64,000 nucleotides of DNA from SAR86 cluster bacterium AG-390-O18 (GCA_003279605.1 QCHF01000001.1:400075-464074); one strand, 5' to 3'; counted from the first letter of the stretch, positions 20,676 to 30,399 are shown. Notes: generated from the letters alone by a model not told the origin. Program-made: numbers and translations.

Positions 20676-21701
20676 ATGCTAGAATGGCTCGCCATGGAGT
20701 TCCTAGGAAGCCACATTCTCTCCATAGATCAGTTTGAAAGAACTGATATAGAAAAAATATTTTCTACGTCTGACTCTCTAGTTCCTTACGCAAAAAGAGA
20801 AAGAATTACTCGTGTACTTCAAGGTGCGATTCTTTCAAACATGTTTTTTGAACCAAGTACGAGAACCAGAATAAGTTTTGGAAGTGCTTTTAATATTCTA
20901 GGTGGAGAAGTAAGAGAGACTACAGGAATAGAAGCAACTTCATTGGCTAAAGGAGAATCCCTCTATGACACCTCAAGAGTTTTGAGTGGCTATAGCGACA
21001 TAATCGTCATGCGACATCATGAAGCGGGATCGGTGAATGAATTTGCAGAAGCTTCAAGGGTTCCTGTCATAAATGGAGGCGATGGTGACAATGAACATCC
21101 TAGTCAGGCTTTGTTGGACCTATACACAATTAAAAAAGAACTGGAATCAAAAAACAAATCTATTGATGGTTTAAGAATTGCTCTGATAGGTGATTTAAAA
21201 TATGGAAGAGCCGTACATTCTTTATGTAAGGTTCTTTGCCTATATCAGAATGTAACCATCAACTTGATTTCTCCAAAAAAATTAAAACTTCCTTCATCTA
21301 TTAAAAAATCTTTTAAAGAATCGTCAGTAAGTTTTTTTGAAACAGATGACATCACAAAAGGAATTTCTGAAGTGGATATTATCTATATGACTCGAATTCA
21401 AGAGGAAAGGTTTTCTAGTAAATCTGAATCTGGAAAGTACAAAGGTCTCATGTCTTTAAACCAAGAAATTTATACAAAAAACTGTGAACCAAATACCATA
21501 ATTATGCATCCTCTTCCTCGTGATTCTCGTCCAGACGCAAACGAATTAGATCCTGACCTTAATCAAAATCCTAATCTGGCTATTTACAGACAAACTGATA
21601 ATGGTCTTTTAATTAGAATGGCGCTCTTTTCTTTAGTCTTAGGAGTTCAAAACAAAATTGAAGAGTCTACTTCCAATGTGGCTTGGTTCTCTAATAAGTA
21701 A
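20676..21701 (+). CDS. pyrB: Aspartate carbamoyltransferase catalytic subunit
   Basis: MFFEPSTRTRISFGSAFNILGG; NGGDGDNEHPSQALLDLYTI; MHPLPRDSRPDANELD. Confidence 0.94.
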   Translation: MLEWLAMEFLGSHILSIDQFERTDIEKIFSTSDSLVPYAKRERITRVLQGAILSNMFFEPSTRTRISFGSAFNILGGEVRETTGIEATSLAKGESLYDTSRVLSGYSDIIVMRHHEAGSVNEFAEASRVPVINGGDGDNEHPSQALLDLYTIKKELESKNKSIDGLRIALIGDLKYGRAVHSLCKVLCLYQNVTINLISPKKLKLPSSIKKSFKESSVSFFETDDITKGISEVDIIYMTRIQEERFSSKSESGKYKGLMSLNQEIYTKNCEPNTIIMHPLPRDSRPDANELDPDLNQNPNLAIYRQTDNGLLIRMALFSLVLGVQNKIEESTSNVAWFSNK

Positions 21702-21704
21702 GTT

Positions 21705-22967
21705 CTAATTAACCGCTAAAATATCTTGTAAGTTGGTTGTGTATCGAGGAGATTGTAATTCTCTTTTCATTGACCATTCTTTTTTAATTCCTTGTGCAAG
21801 AAAACTTATAGGGCCTAAATTACTTTGGTTAATTTGATCGACTAAACTCATCATCTTAAAATCTTGAGTATTTCTGTCTTTTTGCTTGAATAAATCTAGT
21901 TGGTATACAGTTTCATCAAAAAAATCACTCAACATAATGCCAGCTTTGTTGTAGTTAAAGTCTTTTCGATATAAGTCCTTCAACAAAAGTTTTGCAGATT
22001 TAATTAAGTCTCTTGTGTCATTAGTTGGATATAAGAGAGAAGTTGATCTAATTTCTCTATGCTGGATATCTTGTTTTCTAAAAGGATTGGTTCTAATAAA
22101 GACGGAAATGATTTTACAAGCCTTTCTTTCTTTTCTTAATTTTTCAGCTGCTCGAGCTGCGTAATCACTGACTGCTTCCTCTAAAAAATCTAACTCTGTG
22201 ACGCGTTTACTAAAAGTCCGACTGACTACTATTTGTTTTTTTGGTGCAGGTGCATTATCCAAAGGAATACAAGTTTCTCCTCTTAGCTCTCTAATGGTAT
22301 TAACTAACATAATACTAAATTGTTTTCGTACTTGCCCTACATCCATTTGGCTTAGATTAAATGCAGTTGAAACTCTTTGAGAAAGGAGGCGCTTATTTAA
22401 TCTCCGCCCTACTCCCCATATTTCATTTACTGGCATTAACTTCATAAGTTTTGTTCTTTTATGCAATGCAGTGATGTCTAGCACTCCTTGAGTAGCTGGA
22501 TAACGTTTAGCGCCATAACTTGCAACCTTGGCTAAGGTCTTAGTGGGACCTATGCCAACGCGAACTGGCATGCCAGTGTACTGCATGATTTGTTTTTGAC
22601 AGGCTCTACCGAATTCTTCTAAGTCCATGCAGTTAGTTATGCCGGTTAAATCAAGAAATGCTTCATCGATGCTGTAAATTTCTACTTTAGGAGCAAGCTC
22701 TTCTAAAATACTCATGATTCGAGATGAAATATCGCCATACAACTCATAATTAGATGAGAATGCAATTCCGCCTTTTTGTTTGAATGTCTTTTCTATTTTG
22801 AACCAAGGATCACACATCTTGATGCCAAGATTTTTTGCTTCCCCGGTTAAAGCAACGACGCAACCATCATTATTTGATAAAACAACTACTGGTTTTGTTC
22901 TAAGATCTGGTCTAAAAACCCTTTCGCATGAAGCATAAAAACTATTGCAGTCTACTAAAGCAAACAT
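21705..22967 (-). CDS. umuC: DNA polymerase V catalytic subunit UmuC
   Basis: MFALVDCNSFYASCERVFRPDL; YSIDEAFLDLTG; VRVGIGPTKTLAKVASYGAK. Confidence 0.97.
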   Translation of the reverse strand: MFALVDCNSFYASCERVFRPDLRTKPVVVLSNNDGCVVALTGEAKNLGIKMCDPWFKIEKTFKQKGGIAFSSNYELYGDISSRIMSILEELAPKVEIYSIDEAFLDLTGITNCMDLEEFGRACQKQIMQYTGMPVRVGIGPTKTLAKVASYGAKRYPATQGVLDITALHKRTKLMKLMPVNEIWGVGRRLNKRLLSQRVSTAFNLSQMDVGQVRKQFSIMLVNTIRELRGETCIPLDNAPAPKKQIVVSRTFSKRVTELDFLEEAVSDYAARAAEKLRKERKACKIISVFIRTNPFRKQDIQHREIRSTSLLYPTNDTRDLIKSAKLLLKDLYRKDFNYNKAGIMLSDFFDETVYQLDLFKQKDRNTQDFKMMSLVDQINQSNLGPISFLAQGIKKEWSMKRELQSPRYTTNLQDILAVN

Positions 22968-22968
22968 C

Positions 22969-23394
22969 TTAAAACTGATTTATTGCTGCAGTGACAACTC
23001 CCATGATGTCTAGTTCTTCTCCGTTCTTTAAAAAAATTGGTGGGTATTTAATGTTCTCCGACAATAAACCTACCTTAGGTGTTAACTGAAGACGCTTACA
23101 AGCGTAAGCGCCGTCGATGGAAGCAATAACGATATCGCCATGTTTGGGCTCCAGACTCCTATCAACTATAAGTATTGCGCCATTATTGATTCCTGCATTT
23201 AACATGGAATCTCCATTTGCCCTCACGAGATAAGTAGCAGCTGGAGCTTTTATTAAGAGTTGGTGTAAATCAATTGATTTTTCTATGTAGTCATCTGCAG
23301 GACTTGGCCAACCTACTTGAACGTATTCAGAAAACAAAGGTGTTTCTGAGTTTCTCTCAGAGTCTGCAATCTGCCCTAAATGTTTTAAATTCAT
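22969..23394 (-). CDS. umuD: UmuD, LexA-like self-cleaving S24 peptidase
   Basis: VQVGWPSPADDY, YLVRANGDSMLNAGINNGAILIVDRSLEPKHGDIVIASIDGAYACKRL; adjacent to umuC. Confidence 0.95.
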   Translation of the reverse strand: MNLKHLGQIADSERNSETPLFSEYVQVGWPSPADDYIEKSIDLHQLLIKAPAATYLVRANGDSMLNAGINNGAILIVDRSLEPKHGDIVIASIDGAYACKRLQLTPKVGLLSENIKYPPIFLKNGEELDIMGVVTAAINQF

Positions 23395-23417
23395 AAATAT
23401 TAAGGTTTAATAATTAA

Positions 23418-23437
23418 TACTGTATATATATACAGTA
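23418..23437. promoter_or_regulatory. LexA (SOS) box upstream of umuDC
   Basis: TACTGTATATATATACAGTA, a perfect 20-bp palindrome matching the gammaproteobacterial LexA consensus CTGT-N8-ACAG, 24 bp upstream of umuD. Confidence 0.93.
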
Positions 23438-23472
23438 TATTTGCATTAGGAGAAAATGCAACTGGAATTTTA

Positions 23473-23988
23473 TTAGATAATTTTAGCTACCTTGACTGCG
23501 AAAGCTGAGCCACCACCTACTATTTTAGTCCAGATATTGATGAAAATGCCTGGAGTTAAATTCTTCTTTTCAGCCGACTCAAGTTTGTGATCAATTTCAT
23601 CATCCTGACAAGACTGAAGAAGATCTATTAGCTCTTGGTTAGGATTTGGCTGAGCTCGAAGATATTTGAGTTGTTCTTCGTAGTGCTCTTCTACGAAAGC
23701 TTCAACAGCTTCGATAGTAGCAAAGACAATTTTTGGACCAAATAATGTAGGAAGAAAACCAAGCAAGAAGCCTGCAACCTTCCACAACCAAACTAATTTG
23801 CTTCTATCTTTTTTTGGAAGCACCGCCTCAATCTTTTGAAGATGAGATTCTTCAGTCGCTAAATGCCTTTTAGAAAAATTAACTAACTCAGGATCCTTAG
23901 CAATTTTAAGAATTCCCCTATAAATATAAACAGCTCCTATCTCACCAGCATGATCTGATCTCAGAAAGGCTTTTAATAAATTATCCAT
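23473..23988 (-). CDS. coq7: Coq7 family demethoxyubiquinone hydroxylase
   Basis: FLRSDHAGEIGAVYIYRG; EESHLQKIE; EAFVEEHYEEQL; DDEIDHKLES di-iron ligand motifs. Confidence 0.95.
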   Translation of the reverse strand: MDNLLKAFLRSDHAGEIGAVYIYRGILKIAKDPELVNFSKRHLATEESHLQKIEAVLPKKDRSKLVWLWKVAGFLLGFLPTLFGPKIVFATIEAVEAFVEEHYEEQLKYLRAQPNPNQELIDLLQSCQDDEIDHKLESAEKKNLTPGIFINIWTKIVGGGSAFAVKVAKII

Positions 23989-24030
23989 TAGAGAAAAATA
24001 CCTGCAAACTTAGTTATAAAAAAATATCTT

Positions 24031-24294
24031 TTAAGTAACTTTAGTTTTTTTATATTCTCTGTAATTGTTAACTATTCCAATATAGTTAATGTAAGCCCAG
24101 ATTGGCATGCATGCTAATAGCCACCAAAGTTCTGTAACTATTAATAAATACACTCCTGGAATAAACCCAACAGTGCCAACAATAAAACCGTATAAACGAG
24201 TTTTTGCATTAAGACTTGTCAGTAAATAAACACAAATGAATGCAAAAATTTGATCGAAAATTTGAGCAGAATTAAAAATATTAAGTTCAAGCAT
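24031..24294 (-). CDS. Hypothetical membrane protein (87 aa)
   Basis: Three hydrophobic segments; no recognised family. Confidence 0.55.
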   Translation of the reverse strand: MLELNIFNSAQIFDQIFAFICVYLLTSLNAKTRLYGFIVGTVGFIPGVYLLIVTELWWLLACMPIWAYINYIGIVNNYREYKKTKVT

Positions 24295-24310
24295 TTTTAC
24301 CTCGGAAATT

Positions 24311-24387
24311 TGGTAGACACGCCCGGATTCGAACCGGGGACCCCTACCATGTCAAGGTAGTACTCTAACCAACTGAGCTACGTGTCT
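24311..24387 (-). tRNA. tRNA-Val (anticodon GAC), CCA encoded
   Basis: AGACACGTAGCTCAGTTGGTTAGAGTACTACCTTGACATGGTAGGGGTCCCCGGTTCGAATCCGGGCGTGTCTACCA; acceptor AGACACG/CGTGTCT, anticodon loop TTGACAT. Confidence 0.97.
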
Positions 24388-25646
24388 AAATTCGGAACGA
24401 ATTCTAACACAGTCGCATTGATACAATACCTTGGTTTACCATTTGGACCATCATTGAATACGTGTCCTAAATGAATGCCTGATGATTTAGATCTTATCTC
24501 GACTCGAACCATGCCATAGCTATAATCCATATGCTCTGTTACAGAATCTTTCACTGCTTCAGTAAAAGAAAGCCATCCTGTTTTAGAATTGAATCTGTGC
24601 TTAGTACTAAATAGTGGAGCACCGCTTAATTTATCAATGAAAACTCCGTTAGGAGTATTTTTAAACAGTTCGTATTCTTTGCAAAATGTAGGATCAGTGC
24701 CTTGATTGAAAGCTACATTGTAAGCTTCACTTTTGCCAAGTTTAAATTTACCTAATGACTCATAAAACCTCTTATTAGATATATAACCTTGATGAGATGA
24801 AACTTCTTTACCTTGTTCTAAAAAATAAATTGTTGGTGTAGCCCAAGTAGGAGTTTTCAAATCAATTCCATCTAATTCATCTGATTTCCTAAAATATAAA
24901 TCTATTGAGCCAAGGTAATCATCAAGAACATCTTTTCTCAATTTATAACAATAAGGACATCCTTCTGCTTCGAGAATAATAATTTTTTTTCCAGTTAATA
25001 AGTTTTTATTATCAATAGATTTCTTTGATTTTTTAGTAAAAACCACTCCTGTTGAATAATCTGGACAATACCCATTCGGATTTTTTCTTAAATAGTCTTG
25101 ATGATAATTTTCAGCCAAGTAAAAATTAGTCAATTCCTTAATATTAGTTTTTATAAGTCCAAATCCTTTTTCATTCAAAAGACTTTGATATTTATTTTTT
25201 ACTTTGTTTGAAAGTAGAATCTCCTCTTTTGACGAGGTAAGAATAACTGATCTGTATTGAACGCCAATATCATTTCCTTGGCGATTTTCTTGAGTTGGAT
25301 CATGCATTTCAAAAAAAGTTTTTAAAAGATTTTCAAGATTGGTTTTATTACTGTTATAGGTTACTTTGACAACCTCTGCATAATTATCTGGATTGAATTT
25401 ATTTTCTCTTTTAATAATTTCTTTATAAATAGGCTTAATATTTTTTCCATCTGCATAACCAGATTCAACGTTAATAACACCATAGGTCTCTTGAAATTTT
25501 TTTTCTACACTCCAGAAACAACCTGCTCCAAAAATTATAGTCTTTATGTGATTGGTAGAATTTTCTGTATTTGAAGAAAAGCTTAAAGAGCTCTGTAATA
25601 TTAAAAATACTAATACTAATTTAAACGACTTCAGTATTTTGGACAT
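24378..25646 (-). CDS. msrAB: Fused methionine sulfoxide reductase MsrA - thioredoxin-fold domain - MsrB
   Basis: FGAGCFWSVEKKF (MsrA); EAEGCPYCYKLRKDVLDD with downstream TPTIYFLEQG (Trx/Grx fold); GAPLFSTKHRFNSKTGWLSF...GHVFNDGPNGKPRYCINATVLEF (MsrB). Confidence 0.93.
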   Translation of the reverse strand: MSKILKSFKLVLVFLILQSSLSFSSNTENSTNHIKTIIFGAGCFWSVEKKFQETYGVINVESGYADGKNIKPIYKEIIKRENKFNPDNYAEVVKVTYNSNKTNLENLLKTFFEMHDPTQENRQGNDIGVQYRSVILTSSKEEILLSNKVKNKYQSLLNEKGFGLIKTNIKELTNFYLAENYHQDYLRKNPNGYCPDYSTGVVFTKKSKKSIDNKNLLTGKKIIILEAEGCPYCYKLRKDVLDDYLGSIDLYFRKSDELDGIDLKTPTWATPTIYFLEQGKEVSSHQGYISNKRFYESLGKFKLGKSEAYNVAFNQGTDPTFCKEYELFKNTPNGVFIDKLSGAPLFSTKHRFNSKTGWLSFTEAVKDSVTEHMDYSYGMVRVEIRSKSSGIHLGHVFNDGPNGKPRYCINATVLEFVPNLDT

Positions 25647-26691
25647 GTCTAATATGGGCTATTAATTTTTTTGCTTCTGTTTCAATCGATAAGTTTTGTT
25701 TAACGTATTCTGCAGCATTTTCTCCCATGATTTTTGTTTTAGAACTATTTTTTATTAATAAATCTAATTTATCAGAGGTTTGATTAATATCATTAGTATT
25801 TACAACGTAACCATGAACTCCGTCTCTAATAATTTCATCCCAAACACCCTCGGAACTAGTTAATACTGCTGCGCCCGATGCCATTCCTTCAAAAGGAGTA
25901 AGGCCATAACCTTCATTTCTACTTAAAGCTGCAACGATTGTCATTCCTTGAAATAAATTTGGTAGTTCTTCAAAAGTTTTTTTACCCAAAAAAATAATTC
26001 TGTCTTCTAAATTAGCTGTCTTAATTTTAGAAACTATTTTTTTCTTATAAGGCTGATCTTCTAATTGTGTTTCGCCGCAGATGATTATTGTAGCGGAAGG
26101 ATAATTTGGCAAAATATTTATTGCAGCATCAATAAGAATATCGATACCTTTTGAATATCTTACTCTTCCAAAAATACCAATTCCTAGTGACCCAGGAAAA
26201 TTCAACTTATCCCATGAATCTTCTTTATTAATTGGTGAGGAAAATCTTTTTAAATCAATTCCATGGGGAATAATAACATCAGGTTCTTTTGCCAAATAAC
26301 TTGCTGCTTTTTTTGAAGTTGAGATGACACTATCCATCTTAGAGATTAACCATTTGGTAAATCTTGTATGGTTTCTCTGGGCGGTTGATAAAAAAATTAT
26401 TTTTATCTTAGAGCCAAAAACATACTTCGCTACCAAGCCTTGAATCATTTCATCATTTCTACGAGTAAAGAAAATCCTATATTTTCCATTAGATAATTTT
26501 TTTTGGGTGAGTTTAATAAATTGATAAAAGTTTATTGTAGTAAATTCATCTGGAATAAAAGAAGAACCTAAGACTGCTAAATTGATTTCCTTATATTGAT
26601 AACTGAGTAGCTGGATAGTAATTGAAGTAACGCCGGAGAAATTTTTTCCAGAGTTTCCTATGATTAACTCAACATCTTCAAGATTATTCAT
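25621..26691 (-). CDS. Glycosyltransferase family 4-like protein
   Basis: IPHGIDLKRFSSP; GIGIFGRVRYSKGIDILIDA; ALSRNEGYGLTPFEGMASGAAVLTSSEGVWDEII. Confidence 0.93.
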   Translation of the reverse strand: MNNLEDVELIIGNSGKNFSGVTSITIQLLSYQYKEINLAVLGSSFIPDEFTTINFYQFIKLTQKKLSNGKYRIFFTRRNDEMIQGLVAKYVFGSKIKIIFLSTAQRNHTRFTKWLISKMDSVISTSKKAASYLAKEPDVIIPHGIDLKRFSSPINKEDSWDKLNFPGSLGIGIFGRVRYSKGIDILIDAAINILPNYPSATIIICGETQLEDQPYKKKIVSKIKTANLEDRIIFLGKKTFEELPNLFQGMTIVAALSRNEGYGLTPFEGMASGAAVLTSSEGVWDEIIRDGVHGYVVNTNDINQTSDKLDLLIKNSSKTKIMGENAAEYVKQNLSIETEAKKLIAHIRHVQNTEVV

Positions 26692-26759
26692 TTTATCCTT
26701 TGTTTTTAATAAATAAGTTAATTTTATCTTACAATTTGTTTATTAAGACTAATTAAAAA

Positions 26760-27341
26760 ATGAGAATTTATTTAAGCCTAATTTTTATATTTTTACTTTT
26801 AACAACTCTTTTTCTATTAACCAGTAAAAAAACTTTAATAAATATAGATGAGAGTTTTTATGAAGATGAAATAACTGAATCTGAAAATCAAAAAAAATTA
26901 TTAGACTTAACCTCGTTAAGTGAAAGAGTTTCAAAAAAAAATGTATACCTAGATTTAGAGAGAATTAGTAAAGAGGATTTTACATCTCAATTTAGTAATT
27001 TATCGGCTTTTAAAAAAGTAAATAACTTTGAAGAATCTTTTTTTGACATAATTCCTGGAGATGTTCTTAATATAAATTTATTTGGAAATAATTTTCAAAA
27101 AGAAATTAAATCGGTTGAAAAATCTAATTCAAACAAAGTTATCAGAACAATGGCGCTTGATAACGAAAATGAGTCTTTTGTGGTCATAGGTAATGAGCTC
27201 GCTTTTGGAAAGTTTCATTTCGATGGAAAAGTCTTTTTACTTAACAAAAATGAAAACTTAACATTTATTGTAAATACTTCTGAAGCAGATTTAGAAATAC
27301 CTCAGTTTAGTGAAGAAGATTATTCTTTAAGAAAGAAATAG
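26760..27341 (+). CDS. Hypothetical secreted/anchored protein with metzincin-prodomain-like C-terminal region
   Basis: N-terminal hydrophobic segment; PGDVLNINLFGNNFQKEIKSVE...FVVIGNELAFGKFHFDGKVFLLNKNENLTFIVNTSEADLEIP resembles propeptides of bacterial reprolysin-like peptidases. Confidence 0.5.
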   Translation: MRIYLSLIFIFLLLTTLFLLTSKKTLINIDESFYEDEITESENQKKLLDLTSLSERVSKKNVYLDLERISKEDFTSQFSNLSAFKKVNNFEESFFDIIPGDVLNINLFGNNFQKEIKSVEKSNSNKVIRTMALDNENESFVVIGNELAFGKFHFDGKVFLLNKNENLTFIVNTSEADLEIPQFSEEDYSLRKK

Positions 27342-27346
27342 TTCTC

Positions 27347-30300
27347 TTAATCTGGCACGCCATCTGAATTAGAATCGACAGATGCAGATGGGTCTAATTT
27401 AAACGCATCGGAGCTGTCTATAACCCCATCGTTATCATCATCGTTATCTAATTTGTTATCTATTCCATCTCCATCAGAATCGGTACTTTGTAATTTCCAT
27501 ATTCTTCCTAAATGATCTCTATATTGAACAATGCCCATCTCTGGATTTAACCAGAATATGGTATGCATTAAGTAAGGAGTATCGCTGTATGGACTATTGT
27601 TGTTATCCCAAATGGTAAATACATATTTGATGGTATTAAAATTTCCATAAGGAACACTTATATTTTCACTTTTTATGAAATGATTAAAATGAAAAACATT
27701 ATTATAAATTGGAGGATCACCATAATGTGCATTGCTGCAATTTCTTGCTAAATAATTGCCAACGCTTTGAAAAGAATCAAAGAAAACACATAAATCATTG
27801 TCGTTATAAAGGGTATATTCATCCTGATTGGAAAATTTATACCCTGCTTCATAATCAGTTCGATTTATATAATATTTGTTGTCTTTTTCATAAAAATAAT
27901 ATGCCATCTTAGGGCTTCCATTAGATGAATTTTCCCATTTAAAACTTTTATAAACTTGTCCATTAATATCAATGTCAGAAAACTCTGTAATCTGAAAAAT
28001 TCTTGTAGAGCCAGCATTTAAAAAAGTGGACACTCCTCCAGATATTTTTGGAAAGAAATTTTTTATGTTTATTTTATTTGAGGTATTTGAATTATCTAAA
28101 GAACTAGCCGGCAGAATACTAGAAAATCTTGTTCCTAAATTGTTATACCATTTAGTGTTATCACTAAGATTTAATACGCCACAAGCTGAGCCATTTTTAC
28201 ATGTTACGTTAGGATTTGAAAAATAATCAGGCGAAATATTGTTGTAACTCATGACAGTTCCCCAGTCAAAACTATCTGTAAAGTCTCCGTCAGTATTTCC
28301 ATCAACACGATGGCCATATGCATAAGACTGTCCAGTTTCTCCTGGCCAATGTCCTGAGCCTAAATTATGTCCTAATTCATGAGCAAAGACTTTATCGGGA
28401 AAGCATGGATTGCATCCTGGTTCTGACCAATTAGGGTCAACGGACCATGCTGATAAATATCCATGAGCTGCATCCCAATCAGTTAAATTATCTATTGTTA
28501 AATCAATTGAGGCTGTGCCCCCAGTCTGTCCTTTTGCTGAATCCCATCTAGAAATAAGAATAAAATAATCAGCTCCATAGATGACTTGATCTTTTTTAAT
28601 TTTTTCTCTGTTAAGGAGAGAAGAAAAAATTGTATTTCCTGATTGATTACTTACATCAACATCATAGGGTAAAAGTTTAAGCAAATTAAACTTAACCTCT
28701 GACTTACTTCTAATTAAAGCATTATTAGTAGATTCGATCAGATAGAGAACTCTGGTCTCAACTCCATTTTCTGAAGTGTATTTTGATAACATATCAGAAG
28801 CGTAATAAGCTAAAAGATCTACCTCATATGTGATGTTGGAAATATTTATGACTAAATCTTTGCTATCAGATAAAGATCCATCACTTACTGAAACTGTAAC
28901 AAGAAAAATTGACTTAGTTTCATAATCTGGAGGATTTATAAAAGATAACTCTCCAGAACTAGAAATGCTAAAATATGTAGAATCAGGTCCTGACAAACTG
29001 AAGCTCAAAGCATCTCCATCAGCATCACTAGCCACAATATTCATAACATTTTTTTGATTTTCTGGAATAGTTATCTCGTTTGATGAAACTGAAATAATTG
29101 GAGTATCAGGCAAAGGCTGAACCGATATATTTACAGATGCAGAAGAGCTTAAAGAACCTTGTTCGATAGTATATGAAAAAGAATCGCTACCGTTAAAATT
29201 TGCATTAGGCTGATAAACCAAAATGTTTGAATTATTTTTGTTTAACGTTCCATTATCTGGTTGTGTAAATGAAATATTGAAAGAAGATAGATTATCAAAA
29301 TCATCGTTTTCCAAAACATCTATATTAAAAGACTGATCTTCAAAAGAAGAAACTGAATCAGAATTGGCTGTGATAGAAAAGGCTAAACTAGATTCTGTTT
29401 GTCCAGATATCTCTGATACATAAGAAATTAGATTGAGACTATATCTTGAGTAAATATTTTCTTGATCATTATTGGATGCAACTGAAACCAGATCATTAAA
29501 AAAAGTATTGGTGGCAAAATAGAATAAACCATGTGTGGCTACCAAGTTAGGTTTTACTTGTATCAAAGGTATGAAAGCCTTATACATATTTTTTACTTTC
29601 GTCTTAATTCCATTTTCTAAAGAAAGAGAGAATTTAAGATTTACATCGTCTATTAATTTGTCTAGAAAAGCAGAGGATTCTATATCAATCTCATTTTGAG
29701 AACTTTGATAAATTGCCACCATTTGATCTAAGATTATTTGAAAGATTTCAGTACTATTGATGTCAGAGGTATTTAAATTATTGACTAGTCTTGTTAGTGA
29801 TAACGCTATGGAGGTTAATTGATTAGCTTTTTCATAGGCCTCAGCGAACATAAATCCATTATTCAAACTTCCTACATGATCTGTAATATTTACATTTAAG
29901 TTTTGATCTAAACCCAGGATGTTGTTGATGGTTGTTGATATTGGATTTGTTAGTTTATTTAGTGATTCTGAAAGAAAAAAATCTGCGGTTGTTAATGGCG
30001 AAATAATAAAATTTTGAGGAGTATTAGAAGATACCAGCTCATCTATTTTATGATTTATTAAAATCAAGCCTTCTAAACTATTGTTTGTATCTAAATCAAT
30101 ACCTCCAAAAGTTTGAACTCTATAATCAGTTAGACTTGTTGCTAAGCTAAATCCTCCTTGTCCGTTTGATAGCGTCTTTGTTTCTCCAATATTTGAAAAA
30201 TCATTTGTTGTTTCAATCCAAACTTCAGCGTTTCTAATATATCCATCAACTATTAAGCCGTTAATTGGTTTTGGTTGAGTTACGAAAGAACCTTCTCCTG

Positions 30301-30385
30301 GAGGAGCAGCAGGACCATCCCCTCCGCCACAAGAGGATAGAATCATAGTAAAAAGAAATATTTTTAAAAAACTTGAATCTAGCAT
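27347..30385 (-). CDS. Large lipoprotein: cadherin/Ig-like (tandem-95-like) repeats, metzincin zinc metallopeptidase domain, C-terminal TSP type-3-like calcium repeats
   Basis: Lipobox LSSCGGG; HELGHNLGSGH (28349-28381) plus WGTVMSY Met-turn; VLENDDFDN.. repeats; DSDGDGIDNKLDNDDDNDGVIDSSDAF. Confidence 0.85.
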   Translation of the reverse strand: MLDSSFLKIFLFTMILSSCGGGDGPAAPPGEGSFVTQPKPINGLIVDGYIRNAEVWIETTNDFSNIGETKTLSNGQGGFSLATSLTDYRVQTFGGIDLDTNNSLEGLILINHKIDELVSSNTPQNFIISPLTTADFFLSESLNKLTNPISTTINNILGLDQNLNVNITDHVGSLNNGFMFAEAYEKANQLTSIALSLTRLVNNLNTSDINSTEIFQIILDQMVAIYQSSQNEIDIESSAFLDKLIDDVNLKFSLSLENGIKTKVKNMYKAFIPLIQVKPNLVATHGLFYFATNTFFNDLVSVASNNDQENIYSRYSLNLISYVSEISGQTESSLAFSITANSDSVSSFEDQSFNIDVLENDDFDNLSSFNISFTQPDNGTLNKNNSNILVYQPNANFNGSDSFSYTIEQGSLSSSASVNISVQPLPDTPIISVSSNEITIPENQKNVMNIVASDADGDALSFSLSGPDSTYFSISSSGELSFINPPDYETKSIFLVTVSVSDGSLSDSKDLVINISNITYEVDLLAYYASDMLSKYTSENGVETRVLYLIESTNNALIRSKSEVKFNLLKLLPYDVDVSNQSGNTIFSSLLNREKIKKDQVIYGADYFILISRWDSAKGQTGGTASIDLTIDNLTDWDAAHGYLSAWSVDPNWSEPGCNPCFPDKVFAHELGHNLGSGHWPGETGQSYAYGHRVDGNTDGDFTDSFDWGTVMSYNNISPDYFSNPNVTCKNGSACGVLNLSDNTKWYNNLGTRFSSILPASSLDNSNTSNKINIKNFFPKISGGVSTFLNAGSTRIFQITEFSDIDINGQVYKSFKWENSSNGSPKMAYYFYEKDNKYYINRTDYEAGYKFSNQDEYTLYNDNDLCVFFDSFQSVGNYLARNCSNAHYGDPPIYNNVFHFNHFIKSENISVPYGNFNTIKYVFTIWDNNNSPYSDTPYLMHTIFWLNPEMGIVQYRDHLGRIWKLQSTDSDGDGIDNKLDNDDDNDGVIDSSDAFKLDPSASVDSNSDGVPD

Positions 30386-30399
30386 GATGCTAGTTTTTG

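Noticed and set aside
23473-24294. Possible genomic island near tRNA-Val
   Set aside because: No integrase, no direct repeat of the tRNA 3' end seen, and flanking genes are housekeeping.
27347-30385. Large repeat-rich protein as RTX toxin or phage tail protein
   Set aside because: Lipobox, Ig-like repeats and metzincin motif fit a surface metalloprotease better; no RTX nonapeptides.
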